Assembly (NCBI GenBank): GCA_966111775.1
Contig: CBHWBD010000003.1
Coordinates: forward strand, 1-64,000
Length of the DNA: 64,000 bases
Source: Pelomonas sp966111775
GTDB taxonomy: Bacteria; Pseudomonadota; Gammaproteobacteria; Burkholderiales; Burkholderiaceae_C
Direction of reading: 5' to 3'
Shown here: positions 1 through 8,891 of the stretch, in pieces
How positions within the stretch are numbered: position 1 is the first letter of the stretch
Layout of the letters: the number at the start of each line of letters is the position of its first letter
Program-made: the position numbers and the translations under genes
The notes under the pieces: generated by a model
The model's input: only the letters and a program-made list of their open reading frames with translations
What the model was told of the DNA's origin: nothing
Databases searched by the model: none

Positions 1-2
1 TC

Positions 3-632
3 GGCACGATGTTCATCGAGCTGGCCAAGCAGGACGCGCTGCGCCACCAGGCCAATCTGCCGGACCGCGACCTGGCCTACTTCGAGGAAGGCAGCCGCTA
101 CTTCGGCGACTACGTCCGCTCGGTCAGCTGGGCGCAGAAGTTTGCGGCTATCAACCGCGAGCTGATGATGAAGCGCGTGATCGAGGCCGCGAAGACGGTC
201 ATCCGCAAGAACTTCCAGAGCCATATCGAGGCGGTGAACTGCCACCACAACTATGTGCAGAAGGAGGTCCACTTCGGCCAGGAGGTCTACCTGACCCGCA
301 AGGGCGCCGTCAGCGCCAAGCAGGGCCAGCAGGGCATCATCCCGGGCAGCATGGGCGCGCGCAGCTACATCGTGCGCGGCAAGGGCAACGCGGAGAGCTT
401 CGAAAGCTGCTCCCACGGCGCCGGCCGCGTGATGAGCCGCGGCGACGCCAAGCGCCAGTTCACGCTGGCCGACCACCGCGCCGCCACCGAAGGCGTCGAA
501 TGCCGCAAGGACAAGGATGTCATCGATGAAACGCCCGCGGCCTACAAGGACATCGACGCCGTCATGGCTGCCCAGCGCGAGCTGGTGGACGTGGTGCACA
601 CGCTCAAGCAGGTGGTCTGCGTGAAGGGTTGA
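3..632 (+). CDS. rtcB: RNA-splicing ligase RtcB, C-terminal half (5' end outside window)
   Basis: RtcB joins RNA 2',3'-cyclic phosphate (or 3'-phosphate) ends to 5'-OH ends using GTP and Mn2+ in the cytoplasm. The visible 209 residues are the C-terminal half of a protein that is usually about 400 residues or more. The family motifs NCHHNY (metal-binding His region) and SCSHGAGR are present; the His of SHGAGR is the one guanylylated in characterised RtcB. The reading frame is open from base 3, so the start lies upstream of the window. A strong hairpin terminator follows 18 bases after the stop, so this is the last gene of its transcript. Identification is firm; RNA repair is the usual inferred role. 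Confidence 0.95.
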   Translation, partial: GTMFIELAKQDALRHQANLPDRDLAYFEEGSRYFGDYVRSVSWAQKFAAINRELMMKRVIEAAKTVIRKNFQSHIEAVNCHHNYVQKEVHFGQEVYLTRKGAVSAKQGQQGIIPGSMGARSYIVRGKGNAESFESCSHGAGRVMSRGDAKRQFTLADHRAATEGVECRKDKDVIDETPAAYKDIDAVMAAQRELVDVVHTLKQVVCVKG

Positions 633-649
633 TGACCCGACCAGCCTTC

Positions 650-686
650 AAAGGGCGCCCGATTTCGATCGGGCGCCCTTTCTTTT
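650..686 (+). terminator. Rho-independent terminator after rtcB
   Basis: A perfect 14-bp stem (AAAGGGCGCCCGAT paired with ATCGGGCGCCCTTT) is closed by a TTCG tetraloop and followed by a T-rich run (TCTTTT). It sits directly downstream of the rtcB stop. The T-run favours the + strand. Confidence 0.93.
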
Positions 687-775
687 GTGGATTTGCACCG
701 GGAACCGCGCGCAAGCACGAAGCCACTCAGCCTCATGGGCGCACTACCATTGCCGCCCTCGGGGAAAAATTCACC

Positions 776-1648
776 ATGAAACTGCTCGCCAAATTCAATC
801 TGGTCTATTTGCTCGTCATGAGCCTGGGTATTGCGCTGAGCGGCTACATCGCCCGCAATCTGCTGCAGAACAACGCCCAGCAGGAGGTCGTCGAGAGCGC
901 GCGCATGCTGATGGAGAAGGCGCTGGCCGTGCGCGCCTACACGAACACGCAGATCAAGCCGCTGCTCGTGTCCCAGATGACCAACGAGTTCCTGCCGCAG
1001 ACGGTGCCGAGCTATTCAGCCACCGAGGTCCTGGGCACTCTGCTGGCCAAGCACCCCGAGTTCGCCTACAAGGAGGCGACGCTGAACCCGACCAATCCGC
1101 GCGACCGCGCCACCAGCTGGGAAGTCGACATCGTGGGTCAATTCAGGAGCGCCGCCGACCTGAAGGAAACGACGGGCGTGCGCGACACCCCCGCCGGCCC
1201 GTCGCTCTACATCGCCCGCCCGCTGCGCATCACCGACCCCGCCTGCCTGGCCTGCCACAGCAGCGTCGAGGCCGCGCCGGCCACCATGGTCGCCAAGTAC
1301 GGCCCGGCCAACGGCTTCGGCTGGAACCTGAACGAGGTCATCGGCGCCCAGATCGTCTCCGTGCCCCTGGGCGTGCCGCTGCAGCGCGCCGACCAGACCT
1401 TCAAGGTCTTCATCACCTCGCTGATCGGCGTTTTCGTCGCCGTCGGCATCGTGCTGAACCTGATGGTGTGGATGCTCGTGGTGCGCCCTGTCACCCGCCT
1501 GTCGGCCCTGGCCGACCGCGTCAGCCAGGGCGACCTGGACGCGCCCGAGTTCCAGGCCAGCGGCAAGGACGAGATCGCCACCCTGTCCGATTCCTTCTCC
1601 CGCATGCGCGCCAGCGTGGTGCAGGCCATGAAGCTGCTGGATTCCTGA
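776..1648 (+). CDS. DUF3365/Tll0287-like heme-binding sensor with HAMP domain
   Basis: A 290-residue inner-membrane sensor. It has an N-terminal membrane segment (about residues 8-28) and a periplasmic domain of the Tll0287-like/DUF3365 type with one c-type heme motif, CLACH (residues 157-161). A second membrane segment (about 205-230) leads into a HAMP linker ending at the C-terminus. There is no kinase, cyclase or methyl-accepting domain after HAMP, so it must signal through a partner. The Ser/Thr kinase gene begins 13 bases downstream, which makes the kinase the obvious candidate (inference). The frame is open further upstream to 629, but that part overlaps the rtcB terminator; ATG 776 followed by a membrane anchor is the natural start. 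Confidence 0.85.
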   Translation: MKLLAKFNLVYLLVMSLGIALSGYIARNLLQNNAQQEVVESARMLMEKALAVRAYTNTQIKPLLVSQMTNEFLPQTVPSYSATEVLGTLLAKHPEFAYKEATLNPTNPRDRATSWEVDIVGQFRSAADLKETTGVRDTPAGPSLYIARPLRITDPACLACHSSVEAAPATMVAKYGPANGFGWNLNEVIGAQIVSVPLGVPLQRADQTFKVFITSLIGVFVAVGIVLNLMVWMLVVRPVTRLSALADRVSQGDLDAPEFQASGKDEIATLSDSFSRMRASVVQAMKLLDS

Positions 1649-1661
1649 GTCATTCCACTGC

Positions 1662-3167
1662 ATGAGCGACAAGAAGCACCCAACGCAGCTGGGCAAGTAC
1701 CGCATCACCGAGGTTCTCGGTGAAGGCGCGATGGGTGTCGTCTACAAGGGTTTCGACCCGGACATCCAGCGCACCGTCGCGCTGAAGACCATTCGCACCC
1801 AGCTCGACGCGGACGACGACAGCCCGGGCGCACCGGCCTCGCGCTTTCGCAACGAGGCTCAGGCCGCCGGCCGGCTGATGCACCCCGGCATCGTCGCCGT
1901 CTACGACTTCGGCCGCGACGAGAACGTCGCCTACATCGCCATGGAGTTCGTCGAGGGCAGGTCCCTGGCCAGCTACCTCAGCGCCAAGGTCCGCTTCACC
2001 GACACCGACATCCCGGGCATCATGAGCCAGCTGCTCGATGCCCTGGACCACGCCCACGAGAAGGGCGTCTGGCACCGCGACATCAAGCCCGCCAACATCA
2101 TCATGACGACGGCCGGGCGGCTCAAGGTGGCCGACTTCGGCATCGCCCGCATCGAGAGCACCAACCTCACGCAGACCCACTACATGGTGGGCACGCCCAG
2201 CCACATGGCGCCCGAGCAGTTCCTCGGCAAGCCCATGGACCGGCGCGTGGACATCTATGGCGCCGGCGTCGTGCTCTACCAGCTGCTCACCGGCCGCGCG
2301 CCCTTTGCCGGCACGACCGAAGCCCTGATGTACAAGGTCGTCAACGACATGCCCCAGCCACCGTCGACGGTGGAAGGCGTGGAGCGCCCCGGCTGGTTCG
2401 ACGCCATCATCGCCCGCGCCCTGGCCAAGCGCCCGGACGATCGCTATGCCACCGCCGAGGAATTCAAGCAGGCGCTGACCGCCGGCATCGGCCAGGTCAT
2501 CGACGACTCGTCCTGGGAAAAGACCGTCATGCTGGCGCCGGCACGCGCCAAACCCGCCCAGCCCCTGGCCACGCCGACGCATGCGCCGCAGTCGCTGTCG
2601 GGCACCTCTCTGCCCGGCACGGCCGGTTCGGTGGGCTCGGTCGGTACCGCCAGTGCGCCGACGCCCTCGCACTGGGACAAGGCCCAGCTCAACCAGGCCG
2701 AGATGACGTTGGCCCGGCATGTCGGCCCGCTGGCCAGCGTGCTGGTGCGCCGCGCCGCGCGTGAATGCCACGACATCAACGAGCTCTACAACAAGCTCGC
2801 CGAGCAGGTGACCGACCCGCGTGCCCGCGACGCCTTCCTGGGCCAGGCCAGCCTGGTCACCGGCGGCCACCACCACCGCACGGCGGGCGGTGGCACGGCC
2901 GGTTCGCCTTCTTCTCACGGCAGCTCCAAGGGCGCCACCGCAGGTTCTGCCGGGGGCACCATGATTGGCGGCCCGCTGAACGAAGCCGTCATGGACAAGG
3001 CCCAGGTCGTGCTGGGCAGGTACGTCGGCCCCATCGCCAAGGTGCTGATCAAGCGTGCCGCCGCCGGCACGGACAGCCGGGCCGTGTTCTTCAACCGGCT
3101 CGCCGAGGCTGTCAACGACCCGGCAGCCCGCGCCAAGCTGCTGGCCGAGCTGAGCCGTCTCTCCTGA
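1662..3167 (+). CDS. Hanks-type serine/threonine protein kinase with duplicated C-terminal module
   Basis: A 501-residue cytoplasmic kinase with complete catalytic motifs: glycine-rich loop GEGAMGVV (20-27), Lys42 in VALK, HRDIKPAN (catalytic Asp140), DFG at 158 and an APEQ activation-segment motif. An Ala/Pro/Thr-rich linker follows at about residues 285-335. Two related modules of about 60 residues come next (about 337-399 and 438-501); each contains a VGP-(L/I)-A-x-VL-(V/I)-(R/K)-RAA core and a D-x-RAR/AAR helix near its end. They are separated by a His/Gly/Ser-rich linker. No membrane segment or PASTA repeats are present, so input probably comes through a partner such as the heme/HAMP protein encoded just upstream. 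The module is not one I can name with certainty. Confidence 0.93.
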   Translation: MSDKKHPTQLGKYRITEVLGEGAMGVVYKGFDPDIQRTVALKTIRTQLDADDDSPGAPASRFRNEAQAAGRLMHPGIVAVYDFGRDENVAYIAMEFVEGRSLASYLSAKVRFTDTDIPGIMSQLLDALDHAHEKGVWHRDIKPANIIMTTAGRLKVADFGIARIESTNLTQTHYMVGTPSHMAPEQFLGKPMDRRVDIYGAGVVLYQLLTGRAPFAGTTEALMYKVVNDMPQPPSTVEGVERPGWFDAIIARALAKRPDDRYATAEEFKQALTAGIGQVIDDSSWEKTVMLAPARAKPAQPLATPTHAPQSLSGTSLPGTAGSVGSVGTASAPTPSHWDKAQLNQAEMTLARHVGPLASVLVRRAARECHDINELYNKLAEQVTDPRARDAFLGQASLVTGGHHHRTAGGGTAGSPSSHGSSKGATAGSAGGTMIGGPLNEAVMDKAQVVLGRYVGPIAKVLIKRAAAGTDSRAVFFNRLAEAVNDPAARAKLLAELSRLS

Positions 3168-3172
3168 GCCTC

Positions 3173-5194
3173 TCAGCCCTGGGGGCCGGGCACCGTGGCG
3201 AGGACGGCGTCCCCGGCAGCGCCTGCCTCGGACAATGCCGTGCGCAGCCGCTCGTGGCGCGCCGCGTCGCGTGCAGCCCCGTCCGCCAGCGCCATGACGC
3301 AGACCGCGCGGTTGCGGCCCGCCTGCTTGGCCAGGTAGAGGGCCTGGTCGGCCAACCCGACGGCGTCCTGCCAGCGCTGGCCCGCATGCGCCGGCCACAC
3401 GCTGGCACCGGCCGATGCCGTCACGGTCAGCGTCGTGCCATCGGGCAGCGTCACCGGCCCGCCGCCCAGCCGCGCCAGCGCCCGTGCCACCGGCCCTTCA
3501 AGCGCATCGGCCTCGCAGCCCGGCAGCATCAGCAGGAATTCCTCGCCGCCCCAGCGCACCAATGCGTCGCTGCCGCGCAGACCGTCCTGCAGCCGCCGCG
3601 CGACGGCCTGCAGCACGGCATCGCCGGTCGCATGCCCGTGACGGTCGTTGACCTGCTTGAAATGATCCACATCGAGCAGCACCAGGCCCATGGCCGCCGC
3701 CGGCTCGGCGGCCAGGCGCTGCTCCGCGTGGCGACGGTTGAAGGCGCCGGTCAGCGCGTCGCGGCTGGCCTGAGCGTCGAGCTGGTCATTGGCGACCTGC
3801 AGGCGGCGGTTGCGCCGCTGCACCTGCATCAGGCCGCGGCCAATGAGGACTCCGCCGAGCAGCAATGCAAACGCCGCCACGCCCCACGCACGCTGCTGCA
3901 GTGCGCGTGCGGTCGCCTCGGCCGTGTCACGCTGCTGCTGCACCTCCAGCCGCTCGATCTCCAGCGCGCGGCGGTCGGCGTCGAAGCGGCTCTGCTGCTC
4001 CTGGGCAGCGGTGTCGTTCTGGCGCTGCGCGACCTGCTCCAGCGACTGCTGCTGCTCGCGCAGCGTCGTGATGGCCTCGCCGTAGCGGCCGGCGGCCTCA
4101 TAGGCAATCGACAACTGCTCCAGCAGGTCCGTGGCCTCCAGCGGCATGTTCAAGCCCTGCACCGTGGCCACGCCCTCGCGCGCCAGCGCGATGCCGGCCT
4201 CGGCCTGGCCGAGGTGCACCATCGCCACACCACGGTTCACCCGCGTGAAGGCCACCATGACGGTGTCATCCAGACGACGTGCCAGCTTCTCGCCTTCCAG
4301 CGCGTGGGCGTAGGCCTTGGCATGCGTGCCGGGGTCGCCGTTGTAGTAGTGGGCGAGGTTGTTCAGGGCCACCAGCTCGGAGCCTTCGTCCTTGATGCGC
4401 CGGGCCAGGCCCAAGGCCTCCTGCAGGGCCACGAACTCGCGCCGACGGTCGTGAGTGGAGGCGTAGGCATAGCTCTGGTCAATGAGCAGCGAGACGACAT
4501 ATTGCTGATTGCCGATGGCACGGGCGCGAGCCATGGCCTCGTCGAGATTCTGCAGCGCGGCACCGAAGTCGCGCCTCAGCATGTGGACGCTGGACAGCTG
4601 GTTCAGGCTGCGCAGCTTGTCCATGGGGCTGCCACTGGTGGCGGCCTGGCGAGCTGCCTCCAGGCCCGCCTGCAGCGCGGCCGCGGCATCGCCCAGGCGC
4701 TCCAGCGCCTGTGACTGGGCATAGACAACGTTGAAGCGATCCTTGGGCGAGCCGACGGGCGGCTTGGCCGCCAGCTGGGCCAGCAGCTCGCGGATGCGCG
4801 GGGAGTTGTGCTCGCCAAGGGCCTCGTACAACGACACCAGCAGCAACTCGGTGGCGCAGGGTTCGCAGCCCTCGCGGGCGGCCATCACCTGCAGCACGGC
4901 AAGCGAGGCGCGCAGGGCTGTGGCGTCCGGCACGGCGCGCGCCTGAGCGGCCACGGCGGCGTAGTAGCGCTGGCGCAGGGCCTGCGGCGCATCGTCCGGC
5001 GGCGGGCCGGCGTCACGCAGCCGCTGCAAGGCTTCGTCGGCCGGGCCGGCACCGCGCTGGTTGAAGTCGTCGAGCAACGCCTGCACGGCAGCCGTGCGCG
5101 CGGCGTCGTCCTGCGCCACAGCGAGCGGCGCGCCCAACAGCAGGGCCCAACACCCGGCCTGGAGCAACCAGCCCTGCCAGTCACCGCGCCTCAT
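3173..5194 (-). CDS. Diguanylate cyclase with periplasmic TPR-like sensor region
   Basis: A 673-residue protein that should synthesise c-di-GMP from two GTP. A signal peptide (about 1-27) leads into a long helical, TPR-like periplasmic region. A coiled coil rich in Gln/Glu/Arg (about 370-420) and one membrane helix (AWGVAAFALLLGG region) follow, then a cytoplasmic GGDEF domain. The active-site loop is GGEEF at about 549-553, with D-x-DHFKQVND upstream, so the domain looks catalytically competent. Its ATG overlaps the TGA of the next cyclase gene upstream (ATGA, 5191-5194), implying translational coupling. It converges with the kinase gene with only 5 bases between. Confidence 0.92.
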   Translation of the reverse strand: MRRGDWQGWLLQAGCWALLLGAPLAVAQDDAARTAAVQALLDDFNQRGAGPADEALQRLRDAGPPPDDAPQALRQRYYAAVAAQARAVPDATALRASLAVLQVMAAREGCEPCATELLLVSLYEALGEHNSPRIRELLAQLAAKPPVGSPKDRFNVVYAQSQALERLGDAAAALQAGLEAARQAATSGSPMDKLRSLNQLSSVHMLRRDFGAALQNLDEAMARARAIGNQQYVVSLLIDQSYAYASTHDRRREFVALQEALGLARRIKDEGSELVALNNLAHYYNGDPGTHAKAYAHALEGEKLARRLDDTVMVAFTRVNRGVAMVHLGQAEAGIALAREGVATVQGLNMPLEATDLLEQLSIAYEAAGRYGEAITTLREQQQSLEQVAQRQNDTAAQEQQSRFDADRRALEIERLEVQQQRDTAEATARALQQRAWGVAAFALLLGGVLIGRGLMQVQRRNRRLQVANDQLDAQASRDALTGAFNRRHAEQRLAAEPAAAMGLVLLDVDHFKQVNDRHGHATGDAVLQAVARRLQDGLRGSDALVRWGGEEFLLMLPGCEADALEGPVARALARLGGGPVTLPDGTTLTVTASAGASVWPAHAGQRWQDAVGLADQALYLAKQAGRNRAVCVMALADGAARDAARHERLRTALSEAGAAGDAVLATVPGPQG

Positions 5195-6279
5195 GCGTCA
5201 CCTTCCCGGCCAGCCGGCGCGGGCCCGAGCACCTCGATCCACCGCGGGGCCGCGTCGGGACCGTCCACCTGCACCTGCAGGGCGCGGTTGCGGCCACCGG
5301 CCTTGGCGCGGTAGAGCGCGGCGTCGGCGCTCGCCAGCGCATCCGCCCAGGGCTGCTGCGCCCATGCCGGCCAGCTCACCACGCCGGCCGACACGGTGAC
5401 CGCCAGCGGCTGTGCCGTGCCGGCAACGAACGGCGATCCGGCCACGGTCGACAGCAGCCGCTCAATGAATGCCAAGGCGCCGGCATCGCTGGCGCCCGGC
5501 TTGAGCAGCAGCAGGAACTCTTCTCCGCCCCAGCGCGCAACGAGGTCGCCATCGCGGACGAGCGCGCCCAGGCGTCGGGCCAGCTCCTGCAGCACGGCGT
5601 CGCCCGCCGGATGGCCGTGGCTGTCGTTGATGCGCTTGAAGTGATCGACGTCCAGCAGCAACAGCATCGCGCCCTGCGGCACCCCCCGGGCCTGCAGGCC
5701 GTCCAGCACCTGCTGCGCATGACCGCGGTTGAACAGCTGCGTCAGCGGATCGCGCGAGCTGTGCTCCTGCAGCAGCGCGCGGTTGCCGCGCAGCAGCCGC
5801 AGCCGGCGGCGCGACAGCAGCAGCCATTGGGCCAGCACCGCACAGGCCAGCAATGCCGTGACGCCAAGCGCCACCGTCAACCGCTGGGCGGCGACCTGGG
5901 TGCCCCGTTCGGCGTCGCGCCGCTCGGCCTCCAGCCGCAGCCGCTCCAGCTGCTGACTCTGCCGTTCACTGGCAAAGCGTTCGCGCAGCGCCACGGCCAT
6001 GCGCGCGCGCTCGGCCTGCCGTTGTTCATCGGTGCGCCGCGCCAGCTCTCGCAACAGGCGCAGGGCCTGCTGGCGTTGGCCACGCTCCTCCAACTGGGCC
6101 GCCTGCCGGGCCAGCTCGCGCAGCGCGCCGGCGTCGCCGTCGGCATCGCCCACCAGCGGCGGCTCGGCCGGCGCCGTGCCGGCGATGCAGAGGGCGGCGG
6201 CGACCATCAAGCGACGGGCAAAGGGCCAGGAACATCGCGGCGGCATGCCGGGATTCTGCATGGCCGGCGACGAGCGCAT
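5191..6279 (-). CDS. Diguanylate cyclase, membrane-anchored, shorter sensor
   Basis: About 362 residues. A signal peptide or signal anchor (RRLMVAAALCIAGTAPA) is followed by a short periplasmic helical region rich in Arg/Gln/Glu (coiled coil), one membrane helix (LTVALGVTALLACAVLAQWL) and a GGDEF domain. The active loop is GGEEF at about 251-255, and LDVDHFKRIND and AGGRNRAL are typical of active cyclases. The start is uncertain: in-frame ATGs lie at 6279, 6261 and 6246 and all keep the signal sequence. The stop overlaps the start of the next cyclase gene by 4 bases (ATGA). The two proteins share general architecture but differ in sensor length, so this is a diverged tandem pair. Confidence 0.88.
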   Translation of the reverse strand: MRSSPAMQNPGMPPRCSWPFARRLMVAAALCIAGTAPAEPPLVGDADGDAGALRELARQAAQLEERGQRQQALRLLRELARRTDEQRQAERARMAVALRERFASERQSQQLERLRLEAERRDAERGTQVAAQRLTVALGVTALLACAVLAQWLLLSRRRLRLLRGNRALLQEHSSRDPLTQLFNRGHAQQVLDGLQARGVPQGAMLLLLDVDHFKRINDSHGHPAGDAVLQELARRLGALVRDGDLVARWGGEEFLLLLKPGASDAGALAFIERLLSTVAGSPFVAGTAQPLAVTVSAGVVSWPAWAQQPWADALASADAALYRAKAGGRNRALQVQVDGPDAAPRWIEVLGPAPAGREGDA

Positions 6280-6422
6280 CGACTCGCAATGGACTCGCCC
6301 GTGAGCTTTTAGGCGCTGCCCCCCGTGCGCTGACCTCAGCCTCGTGAATATCCCCCCCGGGGCCGGTCCGGTCCCCGTGGCAACATCGCGCCCGTTTTCC
6401 GCGTACTCCGAAATCCCACACC

Positions 6423-7043
6423 ATGAAGAAAACCGCACTGTCCGCCGCACTCGCTCTGGCCACCCTGTTGATCGCGCCGCTCGCGTCGGCCCAGGACATC
6501 CGCGCCGTCACGGAAGACGGACGCCGCGTGCTGCTGGGCGCGGATGGCAAATGGCGCTTCGATGCCAAGGCCCGTCCGGGCAGCGCCACCGTCACGGAAG
6601 GCGGATCGCCCTACCAGACGTCGGTGAAGAAGATCACGCTGAACTTCAACACCGCCGAGTGGATGCTGACCGCCAAGCGCGACGGCGAGGCCTCCAACAA
6701 GCGGCTGTTCCAGCACCGCAACCTGCCCATCTACGCCATGGTCATCGCCGACGAACTGCCGGCCAGCAACGAGTCGCTGAAGGCCGCCATCTTCAGCAAC
6801 GCGTCGTCGGGCGGCTTCACGACGACCACGCTGATCGACCAGTCCAAGCAGCTCTCCGGACACCAGATTGGCGAAGTTCGTTTCGCTGCCGCCAACAAGA
6901 GCGGCATGGAATTCGTCTTCTCGTCCTACTACTACGCCGACGAAGACGGCAATGTGCAACTGATGTGCTACACGGCGCAGTCGCTGTTCCACAAATACCA
7001 GGCCGAGTGCGAGAAGCTGCTGAACGGCTTGTCGATCAAGTAG
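6423..7043 (+). CDS. Secreted hypothetical protein
   Basis: 206 residues with a clear Sec signal peptide ending ASA (about residues 1-23). A short motif, AVTEDGRRVLLGADGKWRF, follows, of the kind found in proteins whose mature N-terminus carries a 'D-G-x-x-V-L-L-x-x-D-G-x-W' strand pair. The rest is a beta-rich domain with no catalytic motif I recognise. Two cysteines near the C-terminus (MCY and ECE) could form a disulfide. It is divergent from the cyclase genes and converges on the methyltransferase gene, overlapping it by 8 bases (7036-7043). No function is assigned. Confidence 0.75.
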   Translation: MKKTALSAALALATLLIAPLASAQDIRAVTEDGRRVLLGADGKWRFDAKARPGSATVTEGGSPYQTSVKKITLNFNTAEWMLTAKRDGEASNKRLFQHRNLPIYAMVIADELPASNESLKAAIFSNASSGGFTTTTLIDQSKQLSGHQIGEVRFAAANKSGMEFVFSSYYYADEDGNVQLMCYTAQSLFHKYQAECEKLLNGLSIK

Positions 7044-7944
7044 GGCCCGCGTCGACGCGGCGGTAGACGGCCACCTTCAGGCTGCGGTCCGGCGACGCGT
7101 CGGCGAACGCCGCGGGATTGGCCACCCGCTCCACGAACTGCAGCTCCGGTGCGCCCTCGGCCACGGCGTCGCGCAGGAAGTCCAGGCCCAGCTCGGGCGC
7201 ATTCAGGCACAGCAGCGCCTGCCCGCCCGGTGCCAGCAGGGCCGGCAGGCGCCGGGCGAGCCGCAGATAGTCCTTGGTCGCGACAAAGCTGCCCTTCTGG
7301 AAGCTGGGCGGGTCGCAGATGACGAGGTCGTAGGGGCCCCCGCGCGTCAGCTTGCCCCAGGAGTTGAAGATGTCGTGGGCCAGGAACTTGGCGCCGGCCT
7401 TCACGCCGTTGAGTTCATGGTTGCTGCGGCCGATGGCGAGCGCCCCTGACGCCATGTCCACATTGACCACCTCGGCCGCGCCGGCCTGCAGCGCGACGAC
7501 CGAGAAGGCGCAGGTGTAGGCGAACAGGTTGAGCACCTTGGCGCCCGGCTGCACGTGCTCGCGCACCCAGCGCCGGCCCTCGGCCATGTCGAGAAACAGA
7601 CCGTGGTTCTGGCCGCGCAGCAGGTGGACGATGTAGCGCGCACCGGCCTCGGTGACGACATGCGGCTCGGGCACGGCGCCTGCCATCAACCGTGTTTCGG
7701 CGCCCTCGCCGCGGCACTGGTAGATCCAGGGAGCATCGGGCCAGCGCGCGATCAGCGCGGCGGCAACGGCGGCGAGCTCGTCCTCGGTCAACGGCTTGAA
7801 GCTGGTCAGCAGCAGCAGCGGTGGATAGGCATCCAGCGCGAGGTGCTCGCAGCCGGGGTACAGGCCGCCGCGTCCATGAAAGATCCGTCGGGCGTCTTGA
7901 GGAAGTTCCGCCGTCGCGGCGATGGCATCGAGCAGGGCTTGCAT
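7036..7944 (-). CDS. Class I SAM-dependent methyltransferase (RlmI/RlmK-like)
   Basis: 302 residues. The central Rossmann fold has the SAM-binding strand VLNLFAYTCAFSVVAL, an acidic residue ending the next strand (VVNVDMASGA) and the catalytic-type motif CDPPSF. These are the hallmarks of the rRNA cytosine methyltransferase group that includes RlmI and the C-terminal part of RlmL. The N-terminal about 90 residues do not look like the PUA domain of RlmI, so the exact target base is not predictable. The start at 7944 is 23 bases from the divergent glutaminase start, so the promoters must overlap. Family assignment is good; substrate is inferred only as RNA. Confidence 0.85.
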   Translation of the reverse strand: MQALLDAIAATAELPQDARRIFHGRGGLYPGCEHLALDAYPPLLLLTSFKPLTEDELAAVAAALIARWPDAPWIYQCRGEGAETRLMAGAVPEPHVVTEAGARYIVHLLRGQNHGLFLDMAEGRRWVREHVQPGAKVLNLFAYTCAFSVVALQAGAAEVVNVDMASGALAIGRSNHELNGVKAGAKFLAHDIFNSWGKLTRGGPYDLVICDPPSFQKGSFVATKDYLRLARRLPALLAPGGQALLCLNAPELGLDFLRDAVAEGAPELQFVERVANPAAFADASPDRSLKVAVYRRVDAGPT

Positions 7945-7967
7945 GGGCCGTCATTGTCGAGTCCAGA

Positions 7968-8891
7968 ATGCCGCTCATGGACTTCCAGCTCATGCTCGAC
8001 GAGATCAACGACGAACTGCGACCGCAGCTGGCCACGGCCGGCGGCAAGGTGGCCAGCTACATCCCGGCGCTGGCGCGGGTGTCGCCGCTGCAGTTCGGCA
8101 TCGCGCTGCGCACCTGCTCCGGCGAGACGGCCGCTGCCGGCGACAGCGCCACGCCCTTCTCCATCCAGAGCATGTCCAAGGTGTTCTCGCTGACGCTGGC
8201 CATCCGAGCCCTGGGCGAGGCCATGTGGGATCGCATCGGCCGCGAGCCCTCGGGCAGCCCCTTCAATTCGCTGGTGCAGTTGGAGTCGGAGCGCGGCATC
8301 CCGCGCAACCCCTTCATCAATGCCGGTGCGATCGCCGTGGCGGACCGGCTGGTCTCGCAGGGCGACGCCAAGGTCGAACTGCTGGCGCTGTTGGGCCGGC
8401 TTTGCGGCGAAGCCGTCCACATCGACGCGGAAGTCGCGCAGTCGGAAGCCGACACGGGTTTCCGCAACACGGCGCTGGCCAATTTCATGAAGGCCTTCGG
8501 CACGCTGGACAACGAGGTGGCCACGGTGCTTGACGTCTACTTCAACCAGTGCGCCATTGCGATGAGCTGCGAGCAGGTGGCCTGCGCCGCCGGCTTTCTG
8601 TGCCGCGATGGCCGGCATCCGCTGGCCGGCACGCCGGTGCTGAGCGAGGCGCAGACGCGGCGCGTCAATGCGCTGATGCTGACCTGCGGCACCTACGATG
8701 CGGCCGGCGAGTTCGCCTTCCGCATCGGCCTGCCCTGCAAGAGCGGCGTCGGCGGCGGCATCGTCGCCGTCGTGCCCGACCGACTCAGCCTGTGCGTCTG
8801 GTCGCCGGCGCTGGACCCGACGGGGAACTCGCTGCTGGGCCGCCGGGCGCTGGAGCTCTTCGTCGCGAAGACGGGGCTATCGGTGTTCTGA
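7968..8891 (+). CDS. glsA: Glutaminase
   Basis: 307 residues of the serine-dependent beta-lactamase-fold glutaminase family, which hydrolyses L-glutamine to glutamate and ammonia in the cytoplasm. The catalytic Ser-x-x-Lys is seen in FSIQSMSK (Ser68, Lys71), with family blocks GRxPSG-SPFNSL, NPFINAGAI and KSGVGGGI. Length is normal for the family. Two in-frame ATGs, 7968 and 7977, are possible; the second, giving MDFQ, is equally plausible. The frame is open upstream into the methyltransferase gene on the other strand, which is a shadow. The 3' end overlaps the convergent AraC regulator gene by 15 bases. Confidence 0.95.
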   Translation: MPLMDFQLMLDEINDELRPQLATAGGKVASYIPALARVSPLQFGIALRTCSGETAAAGDSATPFSIQSMSKVFSLTLAIRALGEAMWDRIGREPSGSPFNSLVQLESERGIPRNPFINAGAIAVADRLVSQGDAKVELLALLGRLCGEAVHIDAEVAQSEADTGFRNTALANFMKAFGTLDNEVATVLDVYFNQCAIAMSCEQVACAAGFLCRDGRHPLAGTPVLSEAQTRRVNALMLTCGTYDAAGEFAFRIGLPCKSGVGGGIVAVVPDRLSLCVWSPALDPTGNSLLGRRALELFVAKTGLSVF

